Assembly (NCBI RefSeq): GCF_900112575.1
Contig: NZ_FOMH01000003.1
Coordinates: 186,001-250,000 of the forward strand
DNA from: Flavobacterium phragmitis
GTDB lineage: Bacteria; Bacteroidota; Bacteroidia; Flavobacteriales; Flavobacteriaceae
Direction: 5' to 3'
Length of the DNA stretch: 64,000 nt
Shown here one piece after another: positions 46,127-57,051 of this stretch (position 1 is the stretch's first letter; every line of letters begins with the position of its first letter). The notes below the pieces were generated by a model. It did not search any database. It had not been told where the DNA came from and saw only the letters and a program-made list of their open reading frames with translations. Both the position numbers and the translations under genes were made by a program.

Positions 46127-48814
46127 ATGAAAAAAATAACTTCGCTGTACTTTCTACTACTTTTTATAAACGTTTTTGCGCAGCAACAATCATCCGTTAT
46201 AAAACTAACAGCAGATAAGCTGCACGGTCGTTTAAGAGAATGGCCTTATCCCGCCAATGGCATAACAGTCCCTACTAACAGTCCATCATTATTATGGCCT
46301 GGTACGAATGGAAAAGAAAAAATTGTTTTGGCAGGAGATATTGGTGACGATTTTGAACTTGACCCTAAAATCCATCAGGTTATTTACAAAGTAATACTGG
46401 CAAGCGATAAAGATTTTAAACAAAACGTTATAGCAGGGAAAGAACAGCCTTGGGCTATGTATCCTTTACATCAGGCCTTAAAACCAGGAAATTGGTATTG
46501 GAAGTATGCTTATGCTACTAAAGGAAAGCAAAATTGGGTTTGGTCACCAGTATACAATTTTGTGATTGACTCCAAACACAATAATGACAAAGTTACACCA
46601 ACAGCAGAGCAAGTTCTAAAACGCCTAAGTGGTCCACATCCCCGACTTTGGAATATGCATCAGATTGGGAAAGAATTTTATCAAAATAATCGTAATAATC
46701 CTGAAGCAGCCAAATTCATTGCTTACGCAGAAAAGTTGATGCTGGAACCATTGCCCGAAGAAAAACCACGAAGATTTATTGATACGACAGGACAAACGAC
46801 ACTTCAAAAAAAGATTGCTGTAGAATCAATGTATCATGGTTTTGGTGATATGGTAGGCAATCCCGTTCGTAATTTATGTATTGCCTATCAGCTAACAAAA
46901 GATAAGCGCTTTATAATTGATGCTAAAAAAAGAGCACTGAATATTGCAAAAATGAATCCCGATGGATTAGCTACCCGTGATGATTTTACAGGTGGTGCCA
47001 TACTGGAAGCAGTAGGATGGTTTTATGATACTGGTTACGATTTTCTAAGTGAGGATGAAAAAAAATTGTTTCTGAAAGTAATCAAATTACGTGGCGAACG
47101 AATTTATCGACACCTTCCTAACCGTTTCGAAATCAATATAAACGATAACCACATATGGCAAATTACCCTTCGAAATTTGGCTATTGGAGCGGTTTCGGCA
47201 TCAAATGAAGTTCCCGAAGCTAATGAATGGTTAGAATATATCTATGAAGTATGGTCAGCACGTTTTCCTATTTTAAGCAACACTGATGGAGGCTGGCACG
47301 AAGGAAGTGGCTACTTTAAAGTAAATTTCAGATCATTCCTTTACCTGTCTCAGATGTTAAGTGATTTAAGCGGTTTTGATTACTTCAACAACATTCCGTG
47401 GATGCAAAATCTGCCTTATTTCTTACTATACACACATCCTTCCAATGCATCTTGCATGGCCATGGGAGATATGTGGGAAAAAGAACCCGGTATCGCCAAA
47501 ATAGATGCCTTTTTTGCAGATGGACTAACGTATAAAATCGATAATCCATACCTCAACACTTATGTTGCCAACATTAAAAAAGATTATCCAAATTATTTTA
47601 ATGGCACTGATGATTTATTATTCTATCGTCTTTTAAACTACAAATCAAAACGCAATTTACCTGAATCATCTTTGGCAGAATTACCAAAAGCACGTTTATT
47701 TAAAGATGTAGGGATTGTCGCAATGCATGAGGATCTCGCAAATCCAGATAAAAGCCTTAGCAGTTATTTTTTCAGCATTCCTATGGGCTCATCCGGACAT
47801 GGTCATGCTTCGCAAAATGCATTTACCATTAATTACAAAGGTAAAACAATTTTTGGTGGCACTGGTTATTACAGCAATTTTAGCGATCGTCATAACCTTC
47901 TTGACTATCGTACCGCGCGAGCGTATTCAACCATTTTAGCGGATAGTCTTGGGCAAAAAATTGGAGAAAACGGTTATGGTTGGGTACCTCGTTTTATTAC
48001 GGGTAAACATGTACAATATGCGCTCGGAGACGCTACAAATGCATATGGTCCCATTACCAATGAATTTTGGCTTGAACGTTTTAAAAGTATAAATGTAATC
48101 CCTAATGAGGCTAATGGTTACGGCCAACCAAACATCACCTTATATCGCAGACATTTATTACAGTTAGAAGGCGGTTATGTTGTACTTTACGACGAACTCG
48201 AAGCCAAAAAACCTATAAAATGGACTACACAGTTTCAGGTGCCTTATTATACTATGACACCCGAAAATTCAGCGGCCAGCACCCAACAAAATTTTGAGGT
48301 AAAAACCGATGTAGGAAAAGTGATGACAAGCGTTTTTACCAACTTACCAACAACTATGATAGTACACAATAAATTTGCAGAAACAGCAGTAAACTGGAAT
48401 AAAGTATTGGGACCCGATGGTAAAGTTTTTGAATATAAAGAGCAATGGCATGCAGGAATTACCTCTACACCACAACAAAAATTTCGTTTTTTAACCATTA
48501 TTCAAATTAAAGATGGCAAAACCGAAATATTAAAAACTATTAAACTGGCTGACGGAATTACCAGCGTTAAAGTAGGTAATTGGAATATTCAGGCACAGTT
48601 AGACGGCACTAAACAACCAGCCCTGCAGGCTAATAACAATGTATTAAAAACCATCTTTAACTACGGAGCATTACCTGTAACTGTTGATAATAAAAAATAC
48701 AAACATAAAATTGATGGAAGTTCTATGCTGATAGAAACAGTAAAAGGAAAAACCAACCAGCAAGAAGTTGTAGATGAACTGCCAGACGTAGCAAAATATG
48801 ATTCAAAGGACTAA
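46127..48814 (+). CDS. DUF4962/heparinase II/III lyase, PL15-like (copy 1)
   Basis: An 895-residue periplasmic lyase; the ATG at 46127 gives a clean signal peptide (MKKITSLYFLLLFINVFA), better than a TTG 36 nt upstream. An N-terminal beta domain (about 20-160, LREWPYPANGITVPTN) is followed by an alpha-barrel (about 170-530; NDNHIWQITLRNLAIGAV, DGGWHEGSGYFKVNFRS) and a C-terminal beta-sandwich with GHGHASQNAFTINYKGK and FGGTGYYSNFSDRHNL. This is the PL15-type plan known from heparin/heparan sulfate and alginate-like lyases. Its next-door paralogue is very similar. It probably acts exolytically on imported oligosaccharides (inference). Confidence 0.85.
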   Translation: MKKITSLYFLLLFINVFAQQQSSVIKLTADKLHGRLREWPYPANGITVPTNSPSLLWPGTNGKEKIVLAGDIGDDFELDPKIHQVIYKVILASDKDFKQNVIAGKEQPWAMYPLHQALKPGNWYWKYAYATKGKQNWVWSPVYNFVIDSKHNNDKVTPTAEQVLKRLSGPHPRLWNMHQIGKEFYQNNRNNPEAAKFIAYAEKLMLEPLPEEKPRRFIDTTGQTTLQKKIAVESMYHGFGDMVGNPVRNLCIAYQLTKDKRFIIDAKKRALNIAKMNPDGLATRDDFTGGAILEAVGWFYDTGYDFLSEDEKKLFLKVIKLRGERIYRHLPNRFEININDNHIWQITLRNLAIGAVSASNEVPEANEWLEYIYEVWSARFPILSNTDGGWHEGSGYFKVNFRSFLYLSQMLSDLSGFDYFNNIPWMQNLPYFLLYTHPSNASCMAMGDMWEKEPGIAKIDAFFADGLTYKIDNPYLNTYVANIKKDYPNYFNGTDDLLFYRLLNYKSKRNLPESSLAELPKARLFKDVGIVAMHEDLANPDKSLSSYFFSIPMGSSGHGHASQNAFTINYKGKTIFGGTGYYSNFSDRHNLLDYRTARAYSTILADSLGQKIGENGYGWVPRFITGKHVQYALGDATNAYGPITNEFWLERFKSINVIPNEANGYGQPNITLYRRHLLQLEGGYVVLYDELEAKKPIKWTTQFQVPYYTMTPENSAASTQQNFEVKTDVGKVMTSVFTNLPTTMIVHNKFAETAVNWNKVLGPDGKVFEYKEQWHAGITSTPQQKFRFLTIIQIKDGKTEILKTIKLADGITSVKVGNWNIQAQLDGTKQPALQANNNVLKTIFNYGALPVTVDNKKYKHKIDGSSMLIETVKGKTNQQEVVDELPDVAKYDSKD

Positions 48815-48874
48815 ATACAATAACATGCCGAAATATAAACTGACTAACAACCCAAAATATGTTACTAAAATAAA

Positions 48875-51550
48875 ATGAAAAATATATATCTCCTTGCCTT
48901 TATCACATTAACAATCACCTCATTTGCGCAACAATCAGCTACTATAAAATTAACGGCCGAAAAATTGCATGGACGTGTACGTGAATGGCCATATCCGGTA
49001 AATGGAATTACAGTCCCAACCAATGCTCCGGCGTTGCTTTGGCCTGCTACTAACGGAACAAACATGGTAAAATCAATGGAAACTGGCAGCGAAGTTCCTG
49101 AAGATCCCAACATTGGTAATGTGCGCTACCAAGTAATGCTGGCAACCGATAAAGATTTTAAAAACAACCTAATTACCAGTGGTCTGCAAAGCTGGGCAGT
49201 TTATCCCTTGCATCAACCGCTAAGAGCCGGGCGTTGGTACTGGAAATATGGTTTTGCCTTAAAAGGTACAAATCAATGGACCTGGTCACCGATTTACGAT
49301 TTTATTGTGGATGCTAAACATGCAAATGAAAAAGTTTCGCCACCCGTTGCCGATGTAATTAAACGCAACGAAGGTCCACATCCAAACTTGTGGAATATGA
49401 ATAAAATTGGAGAAGAATTTTACAGAAACAATCTGCAAAATCCTGAAGCTCAAAAATTGGTTAAATATGCCGAAAAATTAATGCTTGATCCTTTGCCTGT
49501 AGAAAAACCAAGACGTATTATTGATACTGTTGGGAAAAATCCGCTGGAAAAAAAGAAAATTATAGAATGGATGTATCATGGTTTTGGAGATATGGTAGGA
49601 ACTCCTATTCGTAATTTGGTTATCGCATACCAACTCACAAAAGACAAAAGATTTATTTTAGATGCAAAACGCAGAGCGATAAATATTTTGAATATGGATC
49701 CTAACGGATTGACCACACGAGATGATTTTAATAGTGGTGCTGTATTAGAAAATTTGAGTTGGTTTTACGATGCCGGTTATGATTTTTTATCTCCAGAAGA
49801 AAGAGAGAAGTTCAAAGAAAATATAACTTTTAGAGCAAAACGTATTTACAACCATCTCCCAAATCGTTTCGAACTCCATGTGAGCGACAATCACGTTTGG
49901 CAAATTACCTTGCGTAATCTGGCTATCGGTACAGTTGCAGTAATAAACGAAGTTCCTGAAGCCAAAGAATGGCTTACGTATATGTACGAAGTCTGGTCGG
50001 CACGTTTTCCAGTGTTGGGTACTACAGATGGTGGCTGGCATGAAGGAAATGCCTATTTTGTAGTAAACTTTAGATCTAACATTTACCTGTCTCAACTTTT
50101 TGGAGACTTTAGCGGAATCGATTATTTCAAACTTCCATGGATGCAAAATACGCCTATGTACATGTTATACTCACATCCTCCTACTTCGGCGTCAACTGCA
50201 ATAGGCGATATGTGGGAAAACATTCCCAAAATAAACAAGGGGGAAGCGGGCTACTTAGAAGCGCTGAGCTACCGAATAGACAATCCGTATCTAAATTGGT
50301 ATGTAGATGAAATTAAAAAAACTTTTCCACAATACTTTACTGGTACAGACGATTTCCTGCTGTTTCGTTTATTAAACAATAATCCAAACAGAAAATTAAT
50401 CAGTACGTCTCCTGAAAAATTACCTAAAACCAGGAAATTTGCAGATATAGGTTTAGTAGCAATGCATGAAGATCTGAGTAATGCCGATAAAACGTTAAGC
50501 AGTTATCTCACTAGCAATCCATTTGGTTCATCAGGTCATGGCCATGCTTCTCAGAATGCTTTTACTATTAATTATAAAGGAACCGTATTGTTTGGAGGTA
50601 CCGGATATTACAGCAATTTTAGTGATAGACATAACTTGTTAGACTACCGTACGTCAAGAGCATATAACACTATTTTAGCTGATAGTTTAGGTCAAAAAAT
50701 TGGTGAAGAAGGTTATGGTTGGATAGCTCGGGCCATTTCAGGAAAACATATCCAATATGCTTTGGGAGATGCAAGCAATGCTTACGGCGATATTAAAAGC
50801 GAGTTTTGGTTGGATCGATTTAAGCAAATAGACCTCGAGCCAAACAAAGCCAATGGTTTTGGAGAAAGCGGTGTAACATTGTATCGCCGACACATGTTGC
50901 AACTAACGGGTGGTTATATTATACTATATGATGAACTGGAAGCCAAAAAACCCGTAAAATGGACCACTCAATTCCATACACCATACGCCACTATTGAAGC
51001 ACAAAAGACAGAAAATCCAAATCAGCAAAACTTTATTGTAAAAACTAATTTAGGTAATGTTAGTACAAACGTTTTTGCCAGTGCCCCATTAAATATTGTG
51101 GTTCATGATAAATTTGCTGAAACAGCTGTAAACTGGAACAATGTAAATGATGCAGACGGCAAAATCAAGGATTTCAAACTGCAATGGCATGCGGGAATCA
51201 CTTCTGAACCAAAACAAAAATTCAGATATCTAACTATTATTCAGGTTAAAGATGGCAAAACCGAAATCATTAAAACAATTTCAAACAATAACGGTTTATT
51301 TCAGTTGCAAATTGGCGATTGGGAAATAAAAACACAACTGGACGCAGAAAAACCTGCAGGCTTGCAAGTTTTAAATAAAACATTAAAATCACTATTTAGT
51401 TATGGCAATTTATCTATTAATTTTCAAGGTAAAAATTATGTGCCTAAAATTAAAGACAGCTCCCTATTATTAGAAATGAAGGATTCAAAATTAGATAAAC
51501 AGGAAGCTATTGATGAATTACCGGATGTTGCCAATTACGATAAAAACTAA
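48875..51550 (+). CDS. DUF4962/heparinase II/III lyase, PL15-like (copy 2)
   Basis: An 891-residue protein, 60 bp after copy 1, with the same plan and near-parallel sequence through the whole length. Examples are LHGRVREWPYPVNGITVPTN, SDNHVWQITLRNLAIGTV, DGGWHEGNAYFVVNFRSN and GHGHASQNAFTINYKG. Signal peptide MKNIYLLAFITLTITSFA. The pair looks like a tandem duplication followed by divergence, with differences concentrated in loops such as the PWMQNTPMYMLYSHPPTSAS region and the C-terminal part. The two may have split substrate preferences, for example by sulfation pattern (inference). Confidence 0.85.
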   Translation: MKNIYLLAFITLTITSFAQQSATIKLTAEKLHGRVREWPYPVNGITVPTNAPALLWPATNGTNMVKSMETGSEVPEDPNIGNVRYQVMLATDKDFKNNLITSGLQSWAVYPLHQPLRAGRWYWKYGFALKGTNQWTWSPIYDFIVDAKHANEKVSPPVADVIKRNEGPHPNLWNMNKIGEEFYRNNLQNPEAQKLVKYAEKLMLDPLPVEKPRRIIDTVGKNPLEKKKIIEWMYHGFGDMVGTPIRNLVIAYQLTKDKRFILDAKRRAINILNMDPNGLTTRDDFNSGAVLENLSWFYDAGYDFLSPEEREKFKENITFRAKRIYNHLPNRFELHVSDNHVWQITLRNLAIGTVAVINEVPEAKEWLTYMYEVWSARFPVLGTTDGGWHEGNAYFVVNFRSNIYLSQLFGDFSGIDYFKLPWMQNTPMYMLYSHPPTSASTAIGDMWENIPKINKGEAGYLEALSYRIDNPYLNWYVDEIKKTFPQYFTGTDDFLLFRLLNNNPNRKLISTSPEKLPKTRKFADIGLVAMHEDLSNADKTLSSYLTSNPFGSSGHGHASQNAFTINYKGTVLFGGTGYYSNFSDRHNLLDYRTSRAYNTILADSLGQKIGEEGYGWIARAISGKHIQYALGDASNAYGDIKSEFWLDRFKQIDLEPNKANGFGESGVTLYRRHMLQLTGGYIILYDELEAKKPVKWTTQFHTPYATIEAQKTENPNQQNFIVKTNLGNVSTNVFASAPLNIVVHDKFAETAVNWNNVNDADGKIKDFKLQWHAGITSEPKQKFRYLTIIQVKDGKTEIIKTISNNNGLFQLQIGDWEIKTQLDAEKPAGLQVLNKTLKSLFSYGNLSINFQGKNYVPKIKDSSLLLEMKDSKLDKQEAIDELPDVANYDKN

Positions 51551-51643
51551 AATAAAAAAGGTGTTTTCTTTTTCTCTAAATTAGAGTCAATTTATTTTAA
51601 AAAGAGAAAATCAAGCTCAGCCAAATAATAATTTCTAACATTC

Positions 51644-54600
51644 ATGAAAAAAACGATTGCTTTTTTCGCTTTTTTAAGCCTGCTTCTCTTTGCAGTGACA
51701 GGACATGCTCAGGTACAAGATCGGTATTTTCGTAATATTTCGGTCGATAAAGGCTTGTCTCAAAGCTCTGTTTTTGCTATTAAGCAAGATACATTAGGTT
51801 TCATCTGGGTTGGAACCCAAGATGGTTTAAATCGTTATGACAGCAAAGGTTTTAAAGTTTATCGACCAATCAAGAATGTCAAAAACAGTTTGCAATCCTA
51901 TTACATTCGAAGCTTATTTACAGATCATAAAGGACAATTATGGGTTGGCAGCAATAAGGGGATAAGTGTTTATAATTACAATACAGACAGCTTTACAAAT
52001 TACCCGCTTCCTCGTAGTATCGGCGAATGGTATATTGCTTCAATAACGGAAGACAACACCCATAAAATCTGGGCAACCTCTATTACCGGAGAAGTTTTTG
52101 TTCTTTCGCCAGAAAGTCAAAATTTTACAACAATCAAGTTCAATGCTTCTTCTCATGAAATTAAAGAAATCTCCTATATTGGCGTTTGGCAAAAACAAAT
52201 CATTCTAGGCACCAACGTTGGACTATTTAAATTACATCCGAATACACATCAACTCATAAAAATTAATTTGGGTACAAAAAAACTTTATGTAAATGATGTT
52301 TTTATCGATGGAAAAAATCTATGGGCTGTCACAGAAGGTAATGGCGTAATAAATTATAATGCTGAAAATGGAAAAATTGTTTCTCTACTCCATAATTCGG
52401 CAGCAAATAGCATTGCGGACAACAATGTAAGATGTGCAGGAAAAGATACAGAAGGAAATATTTGGTTTGGAACTTTTAGGGGACTCTCTATTTTTAATCC
52501 GAAAACAAATTCTTTTACCAATTATTACCACCAAATAACACAACCGTACACCATCAGTCAAAACTCTGTCCGTTGTTTTTTTAGAGACAAGCAAAACGGA
52601 ATTTGGCTAGGTACCTATTATGGAGGTTTAAACTATTATCATAAAAATGACATTAAGTTCAATCTTCTGAGTCAAAACTCAGGAAAACCATCCTTAAATG
52701 ACGAAGTTATTGGCGTTATAAAGCAAGATTCAAAAGGCAATTTCTGGATTGGAAGTAATGACAAAGGTGTAAACTATTGGAACAAAAATACCAATACGAT
52801 TAGCTATTATTTCAACAGTGAAAACAATCTAAACAGTTTAAGTTCCAATAACATCAAGGCTATTGCTTTTGATGATAATGGCAACGTATTGATTGGTACA
52901 CACAATGGAGGTTTAAATTTACTCAACCCAAACAGTGGTCTTGTACAGCATTTTCGTCATGACGAGAATAATCCCAACTCGATTGCTAGCGATTTGGTGT
53001 ACAGTTTGCTAAAAGATTCTAAAGGCAGAATATGGGTTGGCACAAGACCAGGATTAGATCAATATCATCCAGAAACAAAAACTTTTACCCATATTCATTT
53101 AGATAATGCAGGGAAAAGACCTACTTCTGATGATATTACTTACCTTTTTGAAGACAGTAAAAAAAGAATCTGGATTGGTACTACAAACGGTGTAACATTA
53201 TTTTATCCTGATAATTTTTTGTTTGGAAACATCGGCCATGGAAAGCTAAGCGATGACATCGTAACTTGTATTACCGAAGATCAAAAGCACAGAATTTGGG
53301 TTGGTACAAGAAGTGGACTAAGGTTATATGATGAAACACAGGAATCATTCATTAGCTTTAAAGCAAAAATAGATTTTCTTAAAGAAACAATTTATGGAAT
53401 AATTCCAGATGAAGATGGAAACCTCTGGATTTCTACTAATAGTGGATTAATCAAATTCAATCCCGACAAAAGAACTGTTCAAACTTTTGATCAAAGCGAC
53501 GGACTGCAAAACAAGCAATTTAATGATTATGCTTTTTGCAAGGCTAAAGACGGAATGCTGCTTTTTGGCGGAATTAAAGGAATCACATATTTCTATCCTT
53601 CAATGGTAAAGCAGCTACCAGTTCCTTTAAAGTTAAGTTTTACAGGCCTGGAAGTTTTAAATAAAAATGTTGCTGTTGGAGATGACACAGACATTCTGGA
53701 AGAACATATAGATCGGTCAAATGAATTAGAAATTGCCCCTGAATACAAGCAATTCAGTATCTTATTCAATACTTTTAATTACATATCTTCAAATCGTACT
53801 TACTACTATTACAAATTAGATGGAATAGATAAAGACTGGCAACGAACTGATGAATTGAAAGTTAGTTATAGCAACTTACCCGCAGGAAAATACAATTTCC
53901 AGATCAAAGCCATTGGACCAAACGGTGAAACAAGCACTATTCGAAACTTAAAAATTAGCATTCTTGCACCCTGGTACAAAACAATCTGGTTCTTCCTACT
54001 GTTATTAATAATTATTGGTACAGCTGCATACATTGGTTATAAAATCATTAAAGAAAGAATTAAAGCCGTTCAACAATTAAAACTCGAGCGAATCGATAAA
54101 GAAAGAGTGAGTTACATCAATCAGGTAAAAATGGACTTTTTTACTAATGTTTCGCATGAATTAAGAACTCCTCTAACATTGATTTTAGCTCCTTTAGAAG
54201 AGTTATTAAAAATGCCTTTTATCGACAAAACATTCAAAAAGAAACACGAACTAATGTTTATTAATGCCAAAAGACTTTACAATTTAGTTGATCAATTATT
54301 TGAATTTAGAAAAACCGAAATGGGAACGCGTCAGCTAAAAGTTGGAAAAGGAGACATTGTAAGATTTACACAGGAAATTTTCGAATCATTTAAACCACTT
54401 TCAGAGAAAAACAACGTGAATTATACCTATCACGCTGAAGAGTCACAGTTGTTATTTTATTTTGATAAAGATGCAATGGAAAAAATTCTGTTTAATCTCT
54501 TGTCAAATGCTTTTAAATACACCAAAGCAGGTCAGACCATACATGTTGAACTAATTAAGAAAAAAGATACTGTACAAATAAAAGTCGCTGACACGGGTGT

Positions 54601-55687
54601 CGGAATTAGCAAGGAAGATTTATCAAAAGTTTTCGACCGTTTTTATCAGGTAAACAATCGTGAGATAAATTTGGGCTCCGGTGTTGGATTGGCTTTTACC
54701 AAACGTCTAGTAGAATTGCATCATGGAAATATTTCTGTAGAAAGTGTAATGGAAAAAGGCAGCGTATTTACAATTGCCATTCCGATTTCTGATCAGGTAT
54801 ATAAAGATGACCAGCACGTTGAAGAATCAGCTTACGATTTGTCTATTATTTCAGATAACGAACTTGAAACAGCTGATTCTTTATTAAAAGAAGAAAATGA
54901 GATAATCGAAAAGGACCAACCTACTAAATTGCTTATTGTCGATGATAACAAAGAGATTTTAGATTATCTAAAGGATTATTTTGATAAGATTTATGACGTT
55001 ACAATAGCTTATGATGGTCAAATGGCATTAGATCTTTTAGAAATTCAACCCTATGATCTTATTATCAGTGATGTGATGATGCCTGAATTGGATGGATTGC
55101 ATTTTTGCAAAAGAGTAAAGCAAAATATCAACACATCACATATTCCGTTTATGCTTTTGACAGCAAGAACTGAAACGAGTCAACAAATAAAAGGATTAGA
55201 AATGGGTGCCGATGATTATGTGACAAAACCTTTTTCGACGCCTTTGCTTGCTGCAAAAATTACAAACTTGCTGCGCTCTCGTAAAAGATTAAAAGAGTAT
55301 TATTCTATTGGAAAAGAAATGGTTCCAGAAAATATTGCTTTCAATACTTTAGACGAAGAGTTTTTAAAAGAAGCTATTCGTATTGTCGAAGATCACTTGG
55401 CTGATTCTGAATTTTCGGTGGATCATTTTAGCAGGGAAATCGGAATGAGCCGATCTAATCTTTACTTAAAACTGAAAGCCATTACAGGCGAATCTGCAAT
55501 GGATTTTATAAAACGAATTCGTTTTAAAAAGGCAGTCGAATTAATGCAAAGCAAGCGATATACCATTGCTCAAATTACTTATATGTGCGGTTTTAATTCG
55601 CCTTCTTATTTCTCCATGGCATTCAAACAGCATTACGGATGTATGCCCAGCGAATATTTATCCCGATTAGAAAACACAACGGAATAA
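51644..55687 (+). CDS. Hybrid two-component system (HTCS) sensor-regulator
   Basis: A 1347-residue one-protein two-component system. Order: signal peptide (about 1-23); periplasmic sensor with two beta-propellers of Reg_prop repeats (SSVFAIKQDTLGFIWVGTQDGLNRYD, repeated about 14 times) to about 700; Y_Y_Y domain (about 700-790); one membrane helix (about 790-810); histidine kinase with NVSHELRTPLTLIL (His838), NLLSNAFKYT and ADTGVGI; receiver (LLIVDDNKEIL ... ISDVMMPELDG, Asp1143); and a C-terminal AraC HTH (about 1240-1347). It should bind an oligosaccharide from the target polymer in the periplasm and switch on the PUL. See the candidate operators at GH88, susC, ROK and sulfatase. Confidence 0.96.
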   Translation: MKKTIAFFAFLSLLLFAVTGHAQVQDRYFRNISVDKGLSQSSVFAIKQDTLGFIWVGTQDGLNRYDSKGFKVYRPIKNVKNSLQSYYIRSLFTDHKGQLWVGSNKGISVYNYNTDSFTNYPLPRSIGEWYIASITEDNTHKIWATSITGEVFVLSPESQNFTTIKFNASSHEIKEISYIGVWQKQIILGTNVGLFKLHPNTHQLIKINLGTKKLYVNDVFIDGKNLWAVTEGNGVINYNAENGKIVSLLHNSAANSIADNNVRCAGKDTEGNIWFGTFRGLSIFNPKTNSFTNYYHQITQPYTISQNSVRCFFRDKQNGIWLGTYYGGLNYYHKNDIKFNLLSQNSGKPSLNDEVIGVIKQDSKGNFWIGSNDKGVNYWNKNTNTISYYFNSENNLNSLSSNNIKAIAFDDNGNVLIGTHNGGLNLLNPNSGLVQHFRHDENNPNSIASDLVYSLLKDSKGRIWVGTRPGLDQYHPETKTFTHIHLDNAGKRPTSDDITYLFEDSKKRIWIGTTNGVTLFYPDNFLFGNIGHGKLSDDIVTCITEDQKHRIWVGTRSGLRLYDETQESFISFKAKIDFLKETIYGIIPDEDGNLWISTNSGLIKFNPDKRTVQTFDQSDGLQNKQFNDYAFCKAKDGMLLFGGIKGITYFYPSMVKQLPVPLKLSFTGLEVLNKNVAVGDDTDILEEHIDRSNELEIAPEYKQFSILFNTFNYISSNRTYYYYKLDGIDKDWQRTDELKVSYSNLPAGKYNFQIKAIGPNGETSTIRNLKISILAPWYKTIWFFLLLLIIIGTAAYIGYKIIKERIKAVQQLKLERIDKERVSYINQVKMDFFTNVSHELRTPLTLILAPLEELLKMPFIDKTFKKKHELMFINAKRLYNLVDQLFEFRKTEMGTRQLKVGKGDIVRFTQEIFESFKPLSEKNNVNYTYHAEESQLLFYFDKDAMEKILFNLLSNAFKYTKAGQTIHVELIKKKDTVQIKVADTGVGISKEDLSKVFDRFYQVNNREINLGSGVGLAFTKRLVELHHGNISVESVMEKGSVFTIAIPISDQVYKDDQHVEESAYDLSIISDNELETADSLLKEENEIIEKDQPTKLLIVDDNKEILDYLKDYFDKIYDVTIAYDGQMALDLLEIQPYDLIISDVMMPELDGLHFCKRVKQNINTSHIPFMLLTARTETSQQIKGLEMGADDYVTKPFSTPLLAAKITNLLRSRKRLKEYYSIGKEMVPENIAFNTLDEEFLKEAIRIVEDHLADSEFSVDHFSREIGMSRSNLYLKLKAITGESAMDFIKRIRFKKAVELMQSKRYTIAQITYMCGFNSPSYFSMAFKQHYGCMPSEYLSRLENTTE

Positions 55688-55800
55688 CTAACTACAACAA
55701 AACAACTTACAATGCAAATAACAGCAGTTCATCTTAGCTCTTAAAACCTAAGAAAGGTTTAAAATCAATCTTAACAATTCCTTTTTTTTAATTCAAAAAT

Positions 55801-55829
55801 CCCGTCCAAAAAGACTTTTGGTATTCGGG
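55801..55829. repeat. Inverted repeat after the HTCS gene
   Basis: CCCG-T-CCAAAA-AGAC-TTTTGG-TATT-CGGG forms an interrupted hairpin in the 197-bp gap before the DUF4861 gene. There is no following T-tract, so it is not a clear terminator. A small operator or transcript-stabilising stem are alternatives. Confidence 0.4.
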
Positions 55830-55884
55830 CAGTCTCAACTATGTCTTAACTGAACCTATTCGTTAAACTTTCAAAATAAATCTT

Positions 55885-57009
55885 ATGAAAATTTTATCTC
55901 TTTTAATAGCTTTTGTTTTGCCGCTCACTATAGCAGCACAAAACAAAACTACCATTACCATTGCAAACAATTCTACACTAGACAGAAAGGAAGCTGTTAC
56001 TGCTATAAAATGGGAAAAAATACTTCTCTCCTATCCGCAGCTTGATACTTCAAATTTTGTCGTAATCAACAGTGTAACCCAAAAACAGATTCCGTATCAA
56101 TTAGAACACCGAGGTCAAACTACTATTCAAAATTTATTGGTTCAAATAGATTTGAAAGCTAAAAGTTCGCTTAAACTTTTGATTCAAAAAGGAAAATCAG
56201 AAAAATTTACAGCTAAAACCTATGCCCGATTCGTACCAGAACGATTAGATGATTTTGCTTGGGAAAATGATAAAATCGCTTTTCGTGCTTACGGAAAAGC
56301 ATTAGAAAAAACAGAAGGCGATGCTTATGGTTTTGATGTATGGGTTAAAAGCACTTCTAAATTGGTTTTGAATGATCGTTACAAACGCAACGATTATCAT
56401 ATTGACCACGGCGACGGACTAGATTATTATCATGTAGGTTATACTTTGGGAGCTGGAAATATGGCACCATTTGTAAAAGATACCATTCGTTATTCTGGCA
56501 ATTATCAGCAATGGAAAATATTGGATAATGGACCGCTTCGTACCACTTTTCAATTAATTTACGATAGCTGGAATGCTGGCGGAATAAAAATTCAAGCGGT
56601 TAAAACCATTACTATCGATGCTGGATCACAACTAAACCGAATAGAAAATCTATACACTTTTAACGATACCAAACCACTGGCTGTTGTAGTGGGTATCATC
56701 AAAAGAGAAAAACCAGGAGTTATTTCGTTAAACGAACAGCAAGGCATTATGGGATATTGGGAACCCACTTTTGAAAAAGATGGTACAACAGCGGTGGGTT
56801 CAATATTAACTTCTCCAATTGAAACCATGTGGGTTAATAAAGAACAATTATTGGCTAAAACTTTTGTAAAAAATAATGAGCCCATAATTTATTACGCTGG
56901 CGCAGCTTGGGATAAAGCAGAAAAAATTACCAATGCTCAACAATGGTTTAAGTATCTGGATCATTTTCAGGAAGAACTTAAAAATCCGCTTGTTGTAAGT
57001 GTAAAATAA
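55885..57009 (+). CDS. Periplasmic DUF4861 protein
   Basis: A 374-residue protein with a signal peptide (MKILSLLIAFVLPLTIAAQ). The mature part (TTITIANNSTLDRKEAVTAIKWEKIL; YHIDHGDGLDYYHVGYTLGAG; QLNRIENLYTFND; GIMGYWEPTFE) fits the DUF4861 family found in PULs for uronic acid polysaccharides. Catalytic function is not established as far as I know. Conserved charged and aromatic residues (HGDGLDYYH) suggest an enzyme. It is 42 bp upstream of kduD, so a step between lyase products and 2-keto-3-deoxygluconate metabolism is the natural guess, but the signal peptide places it outside the cytoplasm. Confidence 0.75.
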   Translation: MKILSLLIAFVLPLTIAAQNKTTITIANNSTLDRKEAVTAIKWEKILLSYPQLDTSNFVVINSVTQKQIPYQLEHRGQTTIQNLLVQIDLKAKSSLKLLIQKGKSEKFTAKTYARFVPERLDDFAWENDKIAFRAYGKALEKTEGDAYGFDVWVKSTSKLVLNDRYKRNDYHIDHGDGLDYYHVGYTLGAGNMAPFVKDTIRYSGNYQQWKILDNGPLRTTFQLIYDSWNAGGIKIQAVKTITIDAGSQLNRIENLYTFNDTKPLAVVVGIIKREKPGVISLNEQQGIMGYWEPTFEKDGTTAVGSILTSPIETMWVNKEQLLAKTFVKNNEPIIYYAGAAWDKAEKITNAQQWFKYLDHFQEELKNPLVVSVK

Positions 57010-57051
57010 TAAACGATAAACTAAGAACACTATTAACTAAAAAACAAAAAA

